DNA of 47,596 bases from JAKSSE01 sp045597645 (GCA_045597645.1 JAZLKM010000006.1:1-47596), one strand, 5' to 3'. Positions 31,513 to 42,097 are shown, counted from the first letter of the stretch. The notes: generated by a model not told the origin, from the sequence alone. Numbers and translations are program-made.

Positions 31513-34500
31513 TCATTCAAAACAAATGCTATCAAAATCAAAGTTGCTACCCGGAAGAAATACCAGCTCTACTCTTCCCTTTCCGCTAATGTCGCGGACA
31601 TCAAATGCAGACTCACATACACCACCAGGGAACTCAAGGATGTTATTTATCAAATCTCCATTTTCAGGCACAAAATGCAGATGAATGGTGTTGGTATTGA
31701 GCGGTGTTGTTCCTCGGATTGTCACCTTACTTGCTCCATCCGTGAAGTCCATGTCGTCATATACGATTGTCACATTGTTTCCTATGCCCGTAATTCGCTG
31801 ATTTTCGAGCTTATAGCTATCTCCATAGCAATCTGTACAGTCAGCACCTGCAAGTTCCGTATAGGCCTTATTTAGCTTCCTAAACTGAAATCCTTTGAGA
31901 TGGAACTTCATAGCTTTCGAAGATCTTATGGACATCGTGGTCACACCTTTTAGTCTTCTAGCCAGCTTCACCGTCTCTGGTTGATAAACGTTCCATATAG
32001 AAGGCTTCTGATAGTCAAATCTAAGTAAAAGCTCACCCTCCTCTGGTCTGCCCTCCCATATCTCTACCTGATGAGGATCATCTGACAGTGCAAAAATCGG
32101 GAGCTCAACCTCATCACTTCCAAAGCTTCCAAAATCAATATCATCAAATATCGCTGTACTTACCATCTCTCTTGAGAAAGCGATTCCTTTCTCATTACCT
32201 CCAGCAATATCTCCTATGGCATCCGTGTGAAGTGCTGCAGATACAAACTCATAAGGATTGATAAGTGTCTCACCTATTCCATCACACTTAAGCTCCAATC
32301 TGGAAATGATTCTCACGCCGTCAGAGCCATCCTTAGATAGTGCTCTAACCGCAATATCACCATCGCTAAGAGCCGTGAGCTTCGCTCTGGACACACCGTC
32401 TTTTGCGCCAAGATTCTCTACCTTAACGCGGCTTATCTCTATTCCAGCGCGGTTAACCACCTGCCAGATTATTTCCTTATCGGCAGCATCCTGTGGCAGT
32501 ACTCTTGCCTCAACAATCGCCGACGGATGCTCCTTATTCAGAACATAATTATCCGCCGTGACATCTATTCTCCTTACATGCTTTACAGTTGGATCTGCCG
32601 CTTCTATGCAAGCATTGTAATAGCACGATGTACCTTCTCTCATGTTAGCAGGACTAGCCACAAGTAAAGCCTTAGCAGCTTCAAGACCCGGCCCTGTCAC
32701 TTCAACCTCTATGGTGCCGGGCTTATCTGTCGCGCCTATCACAGCAAGCAGCTTGCCGTTAAAGAGCTTTCTGACATTTGTCTTATATTCGTCATAATCC
32801 GTGCTATCGCCATTATCAAGACCCTTAAGCACAGCCGGGCCTGTCACCTTTACCTTCACACGGTCTGCTGCATTTTCTACCGGGTATCCATCACCATCCA
32901 GAGTTTCAATAGTGATAAAGATTAAGTCCTCGCCATTTGCCAAAAGATCCGTCTTGTCGCAGCTTAAGACTATACTCTTTGAATCTCCAAAGGAATGTCT
33001 GCTCTGTCTCGCAATCTCTTTTCCATTCTCATCATAGGCTATAGCCGTAATCTCTCCCGGCTCATATGGCACTACCCAATGGCCTAACTGGTCCGTACCG
33101 GCAGCATGGTCAATCTCATGTATTCCCTGCGACTTGCCGTTCACCAGCAGTTCAACGCTGCTGCCGTTTGTAGCTGCACAGACATCAATAATCTGTCCAA
33201 CAGAGAAATCCCAGTAAGGGAAAAGGTGTACGAACGGCGATGTCTTGACATCAGTCCACTCGGCCTTGTATTGGTAATATGAGTCCTTAGGAAATCCTGC
33301 TGTATCTGCCTGTCCAAAATATGAATTCTTGGTGTGATACGGTGTCGGCTCACCTATATAGTCAAATCCCGTCCAGATATACATTCCAAATGCAAAATCT
33401 GTGTCTCTATCGTCTGCAATGCACTTGTTAATCTGTCTTGCGCCCCAGCTTGTTATGGAATTGCCAAGTGAACTGCACTGCTCATCTTCGTCTGACAGGC
33501 AGGGTACGTCCATCGGGAAATGATACACACCGCGGCTCTGTACAATGGAGCTGGTCTCACTGCCATATATAACCCAGTCCGGATGTTCCTCGTGATGCTG
33601 GGCATAATACTTTTCAGCGTAATTATATCCCACCACCTTAATTATATCTGCACACTTCTGGGTGTTTTCCCAAGGCATATAGTTAGAGCCAAAGGTAGCT
33701 ACCCCATTGAGCCTTGGATCATTTTCTTCAACATATGACATGAGCATACGCATCACGTCCTGACCATGCTCATCCTTGTGTGTGTCATAGATTTCATTTC
33801 CAATTGACCAGAAAAATACCGAAGGGTGATTTCTGTCCCTCCTCACCCAAGATGCCACATCTTTTCTTGAATACTCCTTGAAAAATCTGGCGTAGTCATA
33901 GGTCGTCTTGGAGTTCTCCCACATATCGAAGGCCTCTGAATCAATCACAAAGCCGTATCTGTCAGCCAACTCCATAAGCTCTGGTGCCGGCATATTGTGG
34001 CTCGCACGGATAGAGTTAACCCCCATATCTCTAAGTATTTTGAACTTTCTCTCCATGGCAACTGGATTGAATGCAGCTCCAAGGCATCCCAAATCATGGT
34101 GCTCACACACGCCGTGAAGCTTAACTCTTTTGCCATTGAGTATTAATCCCTGGGCAGGGTCTAATTCAAAATTTCTAAATCCTACTGTACAGCAGGTCTC
34201 ATCCTGCACCCTGCCATCCAATATAAGCTTTGTATGAAGCTCGTACAGGTTAGGCTCGTCAAGGCTCCACTCCAGTACATCAGGTATCAATAAATTTACT
34301 GTCTCATCCACAGCACAGGACGCAAGCACCTTAAACTCCTTAGTACCATTTTCGTCTTTTTGTGCCATAAGGTACTGCACTACAGCATCTTCTCTCCTCG
34401 CTGCCTGTGTCACCTCTGCACTGATGGTAGCCATATAACCATCATCAGTCTTTTGGGTGGAAAAATACACTCCATCCTCCACCAGGTGCAGAGTCGGTGC

Positions 34501-34899
34501 CGTAGTAAGCCATACATTTCTGTAAATGCCTGCGCCTGAATACCAGCGGCTGTTCGGTGACTGGTGGCATACCTTAACCATCACCTCATTTCGGCCGTCC
34601 GCAAGGAATTCTGTTATATCCACATCAAATGTCGAATATCCGTACTTCCACTCCTTAGCTTTGTTTCCGTTAACGAAAACGACGGAGTCCATATAGACTC
34701 CGTCAAATCTAAGGGATACATACTCCCCTTCAGGCTTATTAAACGACTTAACATACCAGCCAATCGAATCCTCGTACAAATCCTTAGCCTGATATATAAG
34801 CCAATCATGCGGCAAATCCACCGGTGTAAATACCCCAGGCTTATCTGCATCTATTGCTGTCTTAGAAAACTTCCATCCATCATTGAATAGCTGTCTCAT
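31513..34899 (-). CDS. Glycoside hydrolase family 2 (beta-galactosidase-like), intracellular
   Basis: 1128-residue GH2 enzyme. The N-terminal sugar-binding domain begins MRQLFNDGWKF, followed by an immunoglobulin-like domain and the barrel with HGVCEHHDLGCLGAAF, the acid/base Glu in FWSIGNEIYD and the nucleophile Glu in VIYGSETSS. Several beta-sandwich domains make up the last 500 residues. Substrate could be a beta-galactoside, beta-mannoside or beta-glucuronide; the xylan context hints at a hemicellulose side chain. There is no signal peptide. It overlaps the SGNH esterase gene by four bases. Confidence 0.93.
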   Translation of the reverse strand: MRQLFNDGWKFSKTAIDADKPGVFTPVDLPHDWLIYQAKDLYEDSIGWYVKSFNKPEGEYVSLRFDGVYMDSVVFVNGNKAKEWKYGYSTFDVDITEFLADGRNEVMVKVCHQSPNSRWYSGAGIYRNVWLTTAPTLHLVEDGVYFSTQKTDDGYMATISAEVTQAARREDAVVQYLMAQKDENGTKEFKVLASCAVDETVNLLIPDVLEWSLDEPNLYELHTKLILDGRVQDETCCTVGFRNFELDPAQGLILNGKRVKLHGVCEHHDLGCLGAAFNPVAMERKFKILRDMGVNSIRASHNMPAPELMELADRYGFVIDSEAFDMWENSKTTYDYARFFKEYSRKDVASWVRRDRNHPSVFFWSIGNEIYDTHKDEHGQDVMRMLMSYVEENDPRLNGVATFGSNYMPWENTQKCADIIKVVGYNYAEKYYAQHHEEHPDWVIYGSETSSIVQSRGVYHFPMDVPCLSDEDEQCSSLGNSITSWGARQINKCIADDRDTDFAFGMYIWTGFDYIGEPTPYHTKNSYFGQADTAGFPKDSYYQYKAEWTDVKTSPFVHLFPYWDFSVGQIIDVCAATNGSSVELLVNGKSQGIHEIDHAAGTDQLGHWVVPYEPGEITAIAYDENGKEIARQSRHSFGDSKSIVLSCDKTDLLANGEDLIFITIETLDGDGYPVENAADRVKVKVTGPAVLKGLDNGDSTDYDEYKTNVRKLFNGKLLAVIGATDKPGTIEVEVTGPGLEAAKALLVASPANMREGTSCYYNACIEAADPTVKHVRRIDVTADNYVLNKEHPSAIVEARVLPQDAADKEIIWQVVNRAGIEISRVKVENLGAKDGVSRAKLTALSDGDIAVRALSKDGSDGVRIISRLELKCDGIGETLINPYEFVSAALHTDAIGDIAGGNEKGIAFSREMVSTAIFDDIDFGSFGSDEVELPIFALSDDPHQVEIWEGRPEEGELLLRFDYQKPSIWNVYQPETVKLARRLKGVTTMSIRSSKAMKFHLKGFQFRKLNKAYTELAGADCTDCYGDSYKLENQRITGIGNNVTIVYDDMDFTDGASKVTIRGTTPLNTNTIHLHFVPENGDLINNILEFPGGVCESAFDVRDISGKGRVELVFLPGSNFDFDSICFE

Positions 34900-36599
34900 T
34901 TCACCACTCCAAAACCTAGAATCGTAAACATCTTGTCTTCATCTCCAGCTGCCATTTTTATCTCAACATGATGCATTTGAGACTCATTGCTCCTATATGC
35001 TATAAGCGGATTGCAATGTGTCCATCCATTTATGTGTGGATCACAGGTGAGCGTATGCTCTCCATCCACATATACATCAGCACTTCCAAACTCTGGCGAA
35101 GCTGAATCTTTAGATACAACCAGGAGTGTACGGCACTTTATATCCATTACGAAGCTTCCGCCGCCACTCTTATGATGCCAATTATATGGAAATTCCTTGG
35201 TCGGTGCAAGAGAATCATCCATCTCGACAGCCTGAAGTTCCTCGTCAATACCGTCAAAGGTTCCTGCCATAATTTTAGCCTGCACAGGCATATCTTTTCT
35301 GTCAAGAAGTACCACTTCCTCAAAGTCACCACCAATTGGAGGAGTGATATTTTCCAATGACCACGCTTCATCGCGTCCCTTTTCACCAGCTGCTTTTATT
35401 CCAGCCATAATGCAGTCACTCATTACAATGTGACCTGCATTTGACGGATGATATCTGTCATAGAAATACTGAGCCTTTGACAGTATTCTTCCCTCTCCGG
35501 GCTTTTTGTAGAACTGCTCTGTCACAGCGTTCTTCAGGCTTATCATCATAAGGTCATAGGCTTGACCTACCGGTGACAGTCTGTCCTGCAGATTGTAATC
35601 ATCAGTAAAAACAGAAAACAGGAGGATAACCGCCGGCTTGCCTGGACCGTTTGCAATCTTTCGCACAAGTGAATCAAAGCACTCACCCTTGGTCTCATCG
35701 CCCTCATCATTGACAGCGAACTCTACGATTACTACATCCGGCTCCACGTTTCCGTCCCTAAGAACGTCTCTTTCATATCTAATCATTCCAAGCTCTGAAG
35801 GAGTACCTCCTACTCCAGCCTTGATGAAATGAATATTCTCATCTGCGCCCTTGCCACAGTACTCGCAGAATTTCTCAAATGTAAGCCTAGCATAGCACTT
35901 CTCATTTATAGGTATGCCACCTGCCCCCTGGGTAATAGAGCCACCGATAAATGCTACAGTCACGTCCTCACCTGCTCTTGCTTTGTCTATAGCATCCATA
36001 AGTCTCTTATTGTTACCCACCTGCATAATGCTATTTTCTATCATTGCAGCGTACGCAGGAGAATCAAACTCTATCGGAAAATCCTCCTCAGGCTCCGGGG
36101 CATCAAAACCATCATTTAGATAAAACCTAACAGATGCCACGGCGGTCTTACCTGCCTTATCAAACTCGTAGCGCAGCTGTCCCGGTATATCATCGTCGTC
36201 TGACCATTCTTCCTCATCGAGAACAATGGTGTACTCAGAGCCATCAGCCTTGATCTTCTTATTCAAGGTAGTTCCTGAATTATATGGGTCCTTTTTCCCA
36301 TAAAACTGAAAAGCGAAATTAATCTCCTCAGCTGGATTGTCTGCGGTTACAGTCACTCCAATCTTGTAAACCAGTTTCTTGAAGCCTTCTGCTGTGGTCA
36401 TGAGGTTAAGAATATTCTCATCCGTAATATTTCCCACTATGCCAGATGCTATCACCATACGGCCATCGTTAAGATAGATGAACTGTGTGCCGGTGCCATC
36501 AGGCTGTGGCAATCCACATACTGACAGGTTTCTCTCAATGTAAAAGCTTGCTCTCTTTTTGTCTGCATCCTTTGGTGCTTTTGGTGCTCCCATAATCAT
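34896..36599 (-). CDS. SGNH/GDSL esterase with N-terminal beta-sandwich domain
   Basis: 567-residue protein. The central SGNH hydrolase has the nucleophile Ser in AFIGGSITQGAGG (about 217), VIVEFAVNDEGD for the oxyanion Asn, and DRYHPSNAGH with the catalytic Asp-x-x-His. The N-terminal 190 residues look like a carbohydrate-binding or jelly-roll domain, and another beta domain follows. It is probably an acetyl-xylan-type esterase acting on imported oligosaccharides. It overlaps both GH115 and GH2 genes by four bases. Confidence 0.88.
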   Translation of the reverse strand: MIMGAPKAPKDADKKRASFYIERNLSVCGLPQPDGTGTQFIYLNDGRMVIASGIVGNITDENILNLMTTAEGFKKLVYKIGVTVTADNPAEEINFAFQFYGKKDPYNSGTTLNKKIKADGSEYTIVLDEEEWSDDDDIPGQLRYEFDKAGKTAVASVRFYLNDGFDAPEPEEDFPIEFDSPAYAAMIENSIMQVGNNKRLMDAIDKARAGEDVTVAFIGGSITQGAGGIPINEKCYARLTFEKFCEYCGKGADENIHFIKAGVGGTPSELGMIRYERDVLRDGNVEPDVVIVEFAVNDEGDETKGECFDSLVRKIANGPGKPAVILLFSVFTDDYNLQDRLSPVGQAYDLMMISLKNAVTEQFYKKPGEGRILSKAQYFYDRYHPSNAGHIVMSDCIMAGIKAAGEKGRDEAWSLENITPPIGGDFEEVVLLDRKDMPVQAKIMAGTFDGIDEELQAVEMDDSLAPTKEFPYNWHHKSGGGSFVMDIKCRTLLVVSKDSASPEFGSADVYVDGEHTLTCDPHINGWTHCNPLIAYRSNESQMHHVEIKMAAGDEDKMFTILGFGVVK

Positions 36600-39442
36600 G
36601 TCCTCGGACTTTCTTCCGGGCCCATATAGCCCGTAGGTATTACTGTGTCTGCTCTATATATTACAATCTGCTCAAGTACTACGCCGGGATCCATTGCTCT
36701 GATTTCAAGCTCGTTGACTCCGCGCTTAAAATTCATTGTCACTCTTGAATCATGAATCTGGTTTAATACTCCTGCCGACCAAGTCGGATCATTGTGATCT
36801 CCCGCCTTAAACTTCTCGTCGAGAAGCACTGCTGCAAATGCTGCTCCCTCCTGTACTAATCCCAATCTCATCTGCGTACCTGGATATACTGGATTATTAG
36901 GTGCTGTCATAAGCTCTACAGCATACTCGCCTCCATCAGGAATAAAGAATCTGTAGGTAAGCGACGGGGTGTCATTTATGGCGTCAAAGCTTTGCGTACT
37001 TGGGAATACCTTGACTCCACTGTCATATTTTCCATATGAGGTAATCACCTCGAATCGACCTCTAGTCGAATCCGACCTCGCTGCAAAATGCTCTGCCTTC
37101 ATGACAATAATGCCATTAACTGGCATAAATACATCCTTCTGCTTCGGAAGTGTAGGCTGGCAGCCTGCCACATCCACTGCCACGGTGGCGTCTACTTCAC
37201 TCGCTACTACAAGCAGTGAAACTGTCTCTATTTCAGAAGTCAGCTTAGCTCTATTGCAGGTCAGTATCATATATTTTTGCTCAGGTATTTCACCGGGCAC
37301 TATCTCCGCCTTTAGCCACTTTGGCATCGCTGCGCCATTTTCTGTTTTAATCTCTATCGGCAACTCGCCTTCGCCGCAATTTGAAATATCGATGCATACC
37401 TTCTCGACACCTTCATATATAAAGTCAGGAACCGGTAGTCTCATAGGGCCGCCATAATTCTTGACGCATATTCTGGCGTCGTCATGTCTTGACACTTTAA
37501 GTGCCTTGACATGAGTCGGTATTACAGTAGACAATACAGGGTTTCTGTAGTCGTCATCGTTCCATTTTGTAAAGCCAATATGACTAGCCAGCTGCATGCC
37601 GTTCCACTTGCCGTCCCTGAATTTTCCAAACTCATCTGCAAGCGCCTTATCGTTTTCTATTGTCCCAAGGCATAAGTCCCTATAGTAGTTGGCAATTGGT
37701 CTGCCCTGACTTGCATAGAGAGAATTCTTGGCAGAGTACTGATGCATAAGCATCAGGTTGGCTCCTGCCTTCGCAGAAAATCCCATACAACTATAGAATG
37801 CGTCTTTCTCGTCATCTGGCAACTGTGAATATATCTTGTCACTCAGTTCATATATAGCCTTCGCTTTAGAAATAATCCTGTCAGCCTCCATATAATTGCA
37901 TGGATGGAACACCCCGGCATGATTAGCTTCTGGCCTTCTCAAAAAATTAAGATGTATGTAGTCCTTGAAAAGTCTGGCCATGTCAGCCTTTGTCTCCCCT
38001 GTTGCATTCGGGAAATTAGTGGTTGCCCACCAAGCCATATAATCCTCTGCCGAGCGATGATTTGAATATCCCCATTTATCATAGTCATACGCTAATGCCA
38101 TAAAATATGTAAGTGGCACCTCGTGCAACTTTAGGTCACCTACGTTGACTATCCACACATCGCGAATGCCATACTCATACGCCTGACACATCTGCTCCCA
38201 TGTCTGTGACAGCGGTGTAGAGTCAATCCATTCGTAGCTTATCGGGCCTCCGTGGTAGTCGAAGTGATAATACATACCCCATCCACCTTTGTGACCACGC
38301 ATCTCCTCCCTGGGGAGCGTACGCATGTGCCCATAATTGTCCTCACACAGCATTAGGATTACGTCATCTAGCTCATCCCAATCCTTAAGACCAGGTGTCT
38401 TGTCATCGCCATAGAAATACGCTTCCACTTCCTTGTATAGCGCCAATAGCTGTGTTGTCTTATGATCTACATTCTTCTCTATAAGGTCACGCTGTTTTTT
38501 TATTATGTCTTTCAGCAGGTCGATATTCTGTGCAAGGGACGAATCATCGCCTAGCATTGACGAGTCTCTCTCCCCTCGCATACCTATGGTGATAATATTC
38601 TCGTATTTTCCACTTCTTTTAAGGGCGTCCTCCCAATACTTCAGAAGTCCCTCCTCATTGGTGTAGAAATTCCACTCATTACCGTAGACAGAATCCTCAC
38701 CTCTCACCTTATCCCACTCCTCGCTGGCACGAAGACATGGCTCATGGTGAGAGTAAGCGTATACTACGCCATAGATATCAGCCAGTTCCTCATTTAAGCT
38801 ACCTGGACCGTCTAAGCAAAATGAAGACGTCCACATCGCCGGCCACATATAATTTCCCTTCATTCGAAGCAAGAACTCATATACGTGGTCGTACATTTCT
38901 GCTGTAAACCCGCCAAAATGCTCCATCGTCCAATTGCCAAAGCAAGGCCACTCATCATTTATGAAAAAGCCTCTATACTTGACGCTCGGCTCTTTGGTTA
39001 CCTTATCAAAGTCTGCGCCTATCTTTATGCTATCTCGCTTTGCAGGCTCCACATCGCCAAAGAATACGAGCGGAGTCACACCTATATATTCTGACAGAGC
39101 AAAAAGGCCATAGATTGTGCCCCTCTTATCGGAGCCAAGGATTACTATCGCCGGCAAGTCTTCTATGGTGGTTACCTTCTGCGACCATACCTCCCATTTT
39201 CCAGCCACTTCTGCAAAATCAGCATCTGCGAAATATTCACTGGCGCCATCTGTTGCAGCTATTACAAGCTGTCTTGCTCCGCTGCTTTTCGCCTCATCTA
39301 TCGAGCGATAAACTTTTGGCTCAATGCCAAATACTTTTTCAAAATCGTTGGCAACTTTATTGGCAACACGATACACACCCTCAAATGCCTGCGATTCAAT
39401 TATTATTGCCAGGTTTTCAATCTGACTTTTTGTAATTTCCAT
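36596..39442 (-). CDS. GH115 xylan alpha-1,2-glucuronidase
   Basis: 948-residue GH115 enzyme, which removes (methyl)glucuronic acid from xylan. Signatures are KRGTIYGLFALSEYIGVTPL, VKYRGFFINDEWPCFGNW, KGNYMWPAMW, and HHEPCLRASEEW. The C-terminal part contains the family's beta-sandwich extension with PGVVLEQIVIYR. A TTG one codon earlier is possible, but ATG at 39442 is more likely. No signal peptide is present, unlike many GH115, so it acts inside the cell. It is the first gene of the GH115-SGNH-GH2 operon. Confidence 0.95.
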   Translation of the reverse strand: MEITKSQIENLAIIIESQAFEGVYRVANKVANDFEKVFGIEPKVYRSIDEAKSSGARQLVIAATDGASEYFADADFAEVAGKWEVWSQKVTTIEDLPAIVILGSDKRGTIYGLFALSEYIGVTPLVFFGDVEPAKRDSIKIGADFDKVTKEPSVKYRGFFINDEWPCFGNWTMEHFGGFTAEMYDHVYEFLLRMKGNYMWPAMWTSSFCLDGPGSLNEELADIYGVVYAYSHHEPCLRASEEWDKVRGEDSVYGNEWNFYTNEEGLLKYWEDALKRSGKYENIITIGMRGERDSSMLGDDSSLAQNIDLLKDIIKKQRDLIEKNVDHKTTQLLALYKEVEAYFYGDDKTPGLKDWDELDDVILMLCEDNYGHMRTLPREEMRGHKGGWGMYYHFDYHGGPISYEWIDSTPLSQTWEQMCQAYEYGIRDVWIVNVGDLKLHEVPLTYFMALAYDYDKWGYSNHRSAEDYMAWWATTNFPNATGETKADMARLFKDYIHLNFLRRPEANHAGVFHPCNYMEADRIISKAKAIYELSDKIYSQLPDDEKDAFYSCMGFSAKAGANLMLMHQYSAKNSLYASQGRPIANYYRDLCLGTIENDKALADEFGKFRDGKWNGMQLASHIGFTKWNDDDYRNPVLSTVIPTHVKALKVSRHDDARICVKNYGGPMRLPVPDFIYEGVEKVCIDISNCGEGELPIEIKTENGAAMPKWLKAEIVPGEIPEQKYMILTCNRAKLTSEIETVSLLVVASEVDATVAVDVAGCQPTLPKQKDVFMPVNGIIVMKAEHFAARSDSTRGRFEVITSYGKYDSGVKVFPSTQSFDAINDTPSLTYRFFIPDGGEYAVELMTAPNNPVYPGTQMRLGLVQEGAAFAAVLLDEKFKAGDHNDPTWSAGVLNQIHDSRVTMNFKRGVNELEIRAMDPGVVLEQIVIYRADTVIPTGYMGPEESPRT

Positions 39443-39499
39443 CAAGCTATTTTCTTTCTATATGATTGTTAGAAAATCATCTCTTAGATTTGACAACAA

Positions 39500-39529
39500 C
39501 AGAGTGTCACCATTCCTGATAACACTCTG
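39500..39529. promoter_or_regulatory. Inverted repeat upstream of the GH115 operon
   Basis: CAGAGTGT and ACACTCTG form an eight-base inverted repeat around 14 bases, in the gap between the GH3 terminator and the GH115 start. A weak promoter (minus strand TTGTCA near 39487-39492, TCTAAC near 39464-39469) lies just downstream. It is a candidate operator of the hemicellulose operon. Confidence 0.4.
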
Positions 39530-39545
39530 CACATTTCAATTCAAG

Positions 39546-39585
39546 AAAAATCTATCCCAAGATTTAAGCTCGTGGGATAGATTTT
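39546..39585 (-). terminator. Terminator after the GH3 gene
   Basis: On the minus strand AAAATCTATCCCA pairs with TGGGATAGATTTT around a 13-base loop, followed by TCTTG. It lies just past the GH3 stop codon and separates it from the GH115 operon. Confidence 0.8.
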
Positions 39586-39590
39586 ATTTT

Positions 39591-41726
39591 TTATATCGTA
39601 ACTGTAAACTTAGCTACAGACTTGCCAGTGAGTGCTGCGCTTCTGGCATCAGGTTGCTGTGTGCCAACATATACGCTGTACTCTCCCGGGAGGATTTCCT
39701 TCTCTCCAGCCTCGTTGTAGAGAGCAAATGCATCTGCTGAAAGCATTATCTCACCTGATACACATCCGCCTGCAGGTATCTGAAGCTTCTTAATTCCCTT
39801 GAGCGTAGGATTTGGAGTGCCCGGTCTTTCTGCTTTTACATATACCTGTACAGCCTCGCCTGCATCCCATTTTCCATCGTTTGCTACATCGAAGGTAATC
39901 TTAATGCCGTCATTCACTTTAGTGTCAGATAGCTTCACATCCTTAACCTCAGTCTTGGCATATGACAAACCATAACCGAATGGATAAAGTGGCTCGCTTG
40001 TCATATATCTATAGGTGCGGCCCTTCATAGAATAGTCAGTGAAATCCGGCAGATCCTTAGTATCATTGTAGAATGTTATAGGAAGCTTACCCTGCGGGCT
40101 ATTTGCTCCGAAGAGAATCTGAGCCAAAGCCTTTCCTCCCTGTGCTCCAGGGTATCCTGCCCATACAACTGCTGCGCAGTGCTCCTGAGCATACTTAACT
40201 GCAAGGGCACTTCCTCCGAAGAGTACGAGGATTACAGGCTTGCCGCTTGCCACTGTAGCCTCAAGTATCTGCTGCTGGATTCCTGGCAGGTCAAGATTCG
40301 GCTTATCACCACTTGCGTACTGGTTACCCTCATCGCCTTCCTCACCCTCAAGTCCTGAGTCAAGTCCAAGGCAGAGAATAACTGCGTCACTTCTCTCACA
40401 GATACCCTGCACCTCTGAGAGTCTGTCGTTAGCTACTCCAAGATTCTCAATACGGTCCTTATAGAGGTGGCAACCCTCTGAGAAAAGTACTCTCACATCG
40501 TCACCCAAATAATCCTGAATACCCTCGAGTGCTGTAATATATCTTGACGCTGTACCTTCGTAGTTTCCAACAAGAGCTCTGCGGCTATTTGCGTTTGGTC
40601 CGATTACTGCCACGTTCTTCAGCTCGCCCTTGTTAAGTGGAAGGGTTCCATCATTCTTAAGCATAGTAATGCTTGAAAGAGCTACCTTGAGATTGAATGC
40701 TCTGTGGGCAGCGCTATCACACTCCAAGAAATCAATATCATTAAACGGGCAATCCTTAGCATCGCCCAGGATACCAAGCTTAAATCTTGTGGTGTAGATA
40801 TTAACCAATGCCTCATCCAGAATCTCTTCCTTAAGAAGGCCCTCATTAACAGCCTTCTCAGCCAGAGGATAGAGATTACCGCAGTTGACGTCGCAGCCAT
40901 TGGTAAGAGCAAGTGCTACTGCCTGCTCTGCGGTATCAACTACAGCATGACCTTCATAGAAGTCCTTGATAGCCCAGCAGTCTGAGGTTACATGTCCCTC
41001 AAATCCCCACTCATCTCTGAGGATATCCTTAAGCAGTGTCTTGCTACCACAGCATGGCTCGCCATTGGTACGGTTGTATGCTCCCATGACAGCCTCTACG
41101 CCAGCTTCCTTTACGCATGCCTCAAATGCCGGCAGGTATGTCTCTCTCATGTCCTGAGCAGAAGCTTCAGCATTGAAATAATGTCTCTGGTCCTCCGGCC
41201 CTGAATGGACTGCAAAATGCTTTGCACAGCCTGCAGCCTTCATATACTTCTCATCATGACCCTGAAGTCCTTTTATAAATCTAACTCCCAGTCTCGAAGT
41301 AAGATATGGATCCTCTCCATAGGTCTCATGTCCACGTCCCCATCTTGGATCACGGAAAATATTTACATTCGGTGACCAGAAGGTAAGTCCCTTATATATA
41401 TCAGTATCATTGTGTGATATCTGGTTATTATATTTCGCACGGCCCTCTGTAGAGATTACATCACCCAGCTCCTCCATGAGGTCCTCATCAAAGGCTGCCG
41501 CAGTAGTTATAGCCTGTGGGAAAACTGTAGCCACACCTGCACGCGCAACACCATGCAATGCCTCGTTCCAATAGTTATAGGCAGGAATGCCCAGTCTCTC
41601 CACTGCCGGCGCCCAGTTCTGAAGCTGCAAAGCCTTCTCATGCAATGTAAGCTGGCTCACCAATTCCTTAGCCTGCTCCTTATACTTGGCATTAAGTTCC
41701 TTATTCCATATCATATCTGCCATCAT
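39591..41726 (-). CDS. Glycoside hydrolase family 3 (beta-xylosidase/beta-glucosidase)
   Basis: 711-residue GH3 enzyme. The barrel domain has KHFAVHSGPEDQRH and the nucleophile Asp in GHVTSDCWAIKDF (about 250); the second domain has VAVIGPNANSRRALVGNY, and a C-terminal fibronectin-type domain is present. It should release terminal xylose or glucose from oligosaccharides in the cytoplasm, as there is no signal peptide. The frame opens 11 codons earlier, but GAGGAGGGGGGAG precedes the tandem ATGs at 41721-41726. It is divergent from an AraC-type regulator. Confidence 0.93.
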   Translation of the reverse strand: MMADMIWNKELNAKYKEQAKELVSQLTLHEKALQLQNWAPAVERLGIPAYNYWNEALHGVARAGVATVFPQAITTAAAFDEDLMEELGDVISTEGRAKYNNQISHNDTDIYKGLTFWSPNVNIFRDPRWGRGHETYGEDPYLTSRLGVRFIKGLQGHDEKYMKAAGCAKHFAVHSGPEDQRHYFNAEASAQDMRETYLPAFEACVKEAGVEAVMGAYNRTNGEPCCGSKTLLKDILRDEWGFEGHVTSDCWAIKDFYEGHAVVDTAEQAVALALTNGCDVNCGNLYPLAEKAVNEGLLKEEILDEALVNIYTTRFKLGILGDAKDCPFNDIDFLECDSAAHRAFNLKVALSSITMLKNDGTLPLNKGELKNVAVIGPNANSRRALVGNYEGTASRYITALEGIQDYLGDDVRVLFSEGCHLYKDRIENLGVANDRLSEVQGICERSDAVILCLGLDSGLEGEEGDEGNQYASGDKPNLDLPGIQQQILEATVASGKPVILVLFGGSALAVKYAQEHCAAVVWAGYPGAQGGKALAQILFGANSPQGKLPITFYNDTKDLPDFTDYSMKGRTYRYMTSEPLYPFGYGLSYAKTEVKDVKLSDTKVNDGIKITFDVANDGKWDAGEAVQVYVKAERPGTPNPTLKGIKKLQIPAGGCVSGEIMLSADAFALYNEAGEKEILPGEYSVYVGTQQPDARSAALTGKSVAKFTVTI

Positions 41727-42097
41727 CTCCCCCCTCCTCTGGGGACGCTTCTTTGTCACGTGGAGTGTCCCTTCTCACGCGAAACACACCACATTTAGAT
41801 TTTAAAAATTATCTTAAGTGTAAGTATATATTTTCTATAAAATTCCTCCGCTTATTTAATCGTGAGAGTTTATCAAATATTATCAGCGCGTCTTCACAAC
41901 GTTTCTCATTTTTTACCATTATTTTACCTCTAGGCCGCCGTCATTTAGTAATTTTTGATGTAGATTTGCAAATTGACGAAAAAAATCTGTCAATTTCGTT
42001 GTTTTTATCCTTTACAGACATGTTCACTCGTGATAGCATTTGAGAAGTTGATTTTGTCATTTTTTATCAACCACATTATGATTGGAGGATTACTAAG
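41727..42097. promoter_or_regulatory. Divergent control region between GH3 and AraC genes
   Basis: This 371-base gap holds the leaders of two divergent genes. A perfect eight-base inverted repeat AAATTGAC/GTCAATTT at 41970-41996 (11-base spacer) is the best operator candidate. A promoter-like pair TTTACA (42011-42016) and TAGCAT (42034-42039), 17 bases apart, precedes the regulator. I found no clean promoter for GH3 and no gene in the gap. Confidence 0.5.
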
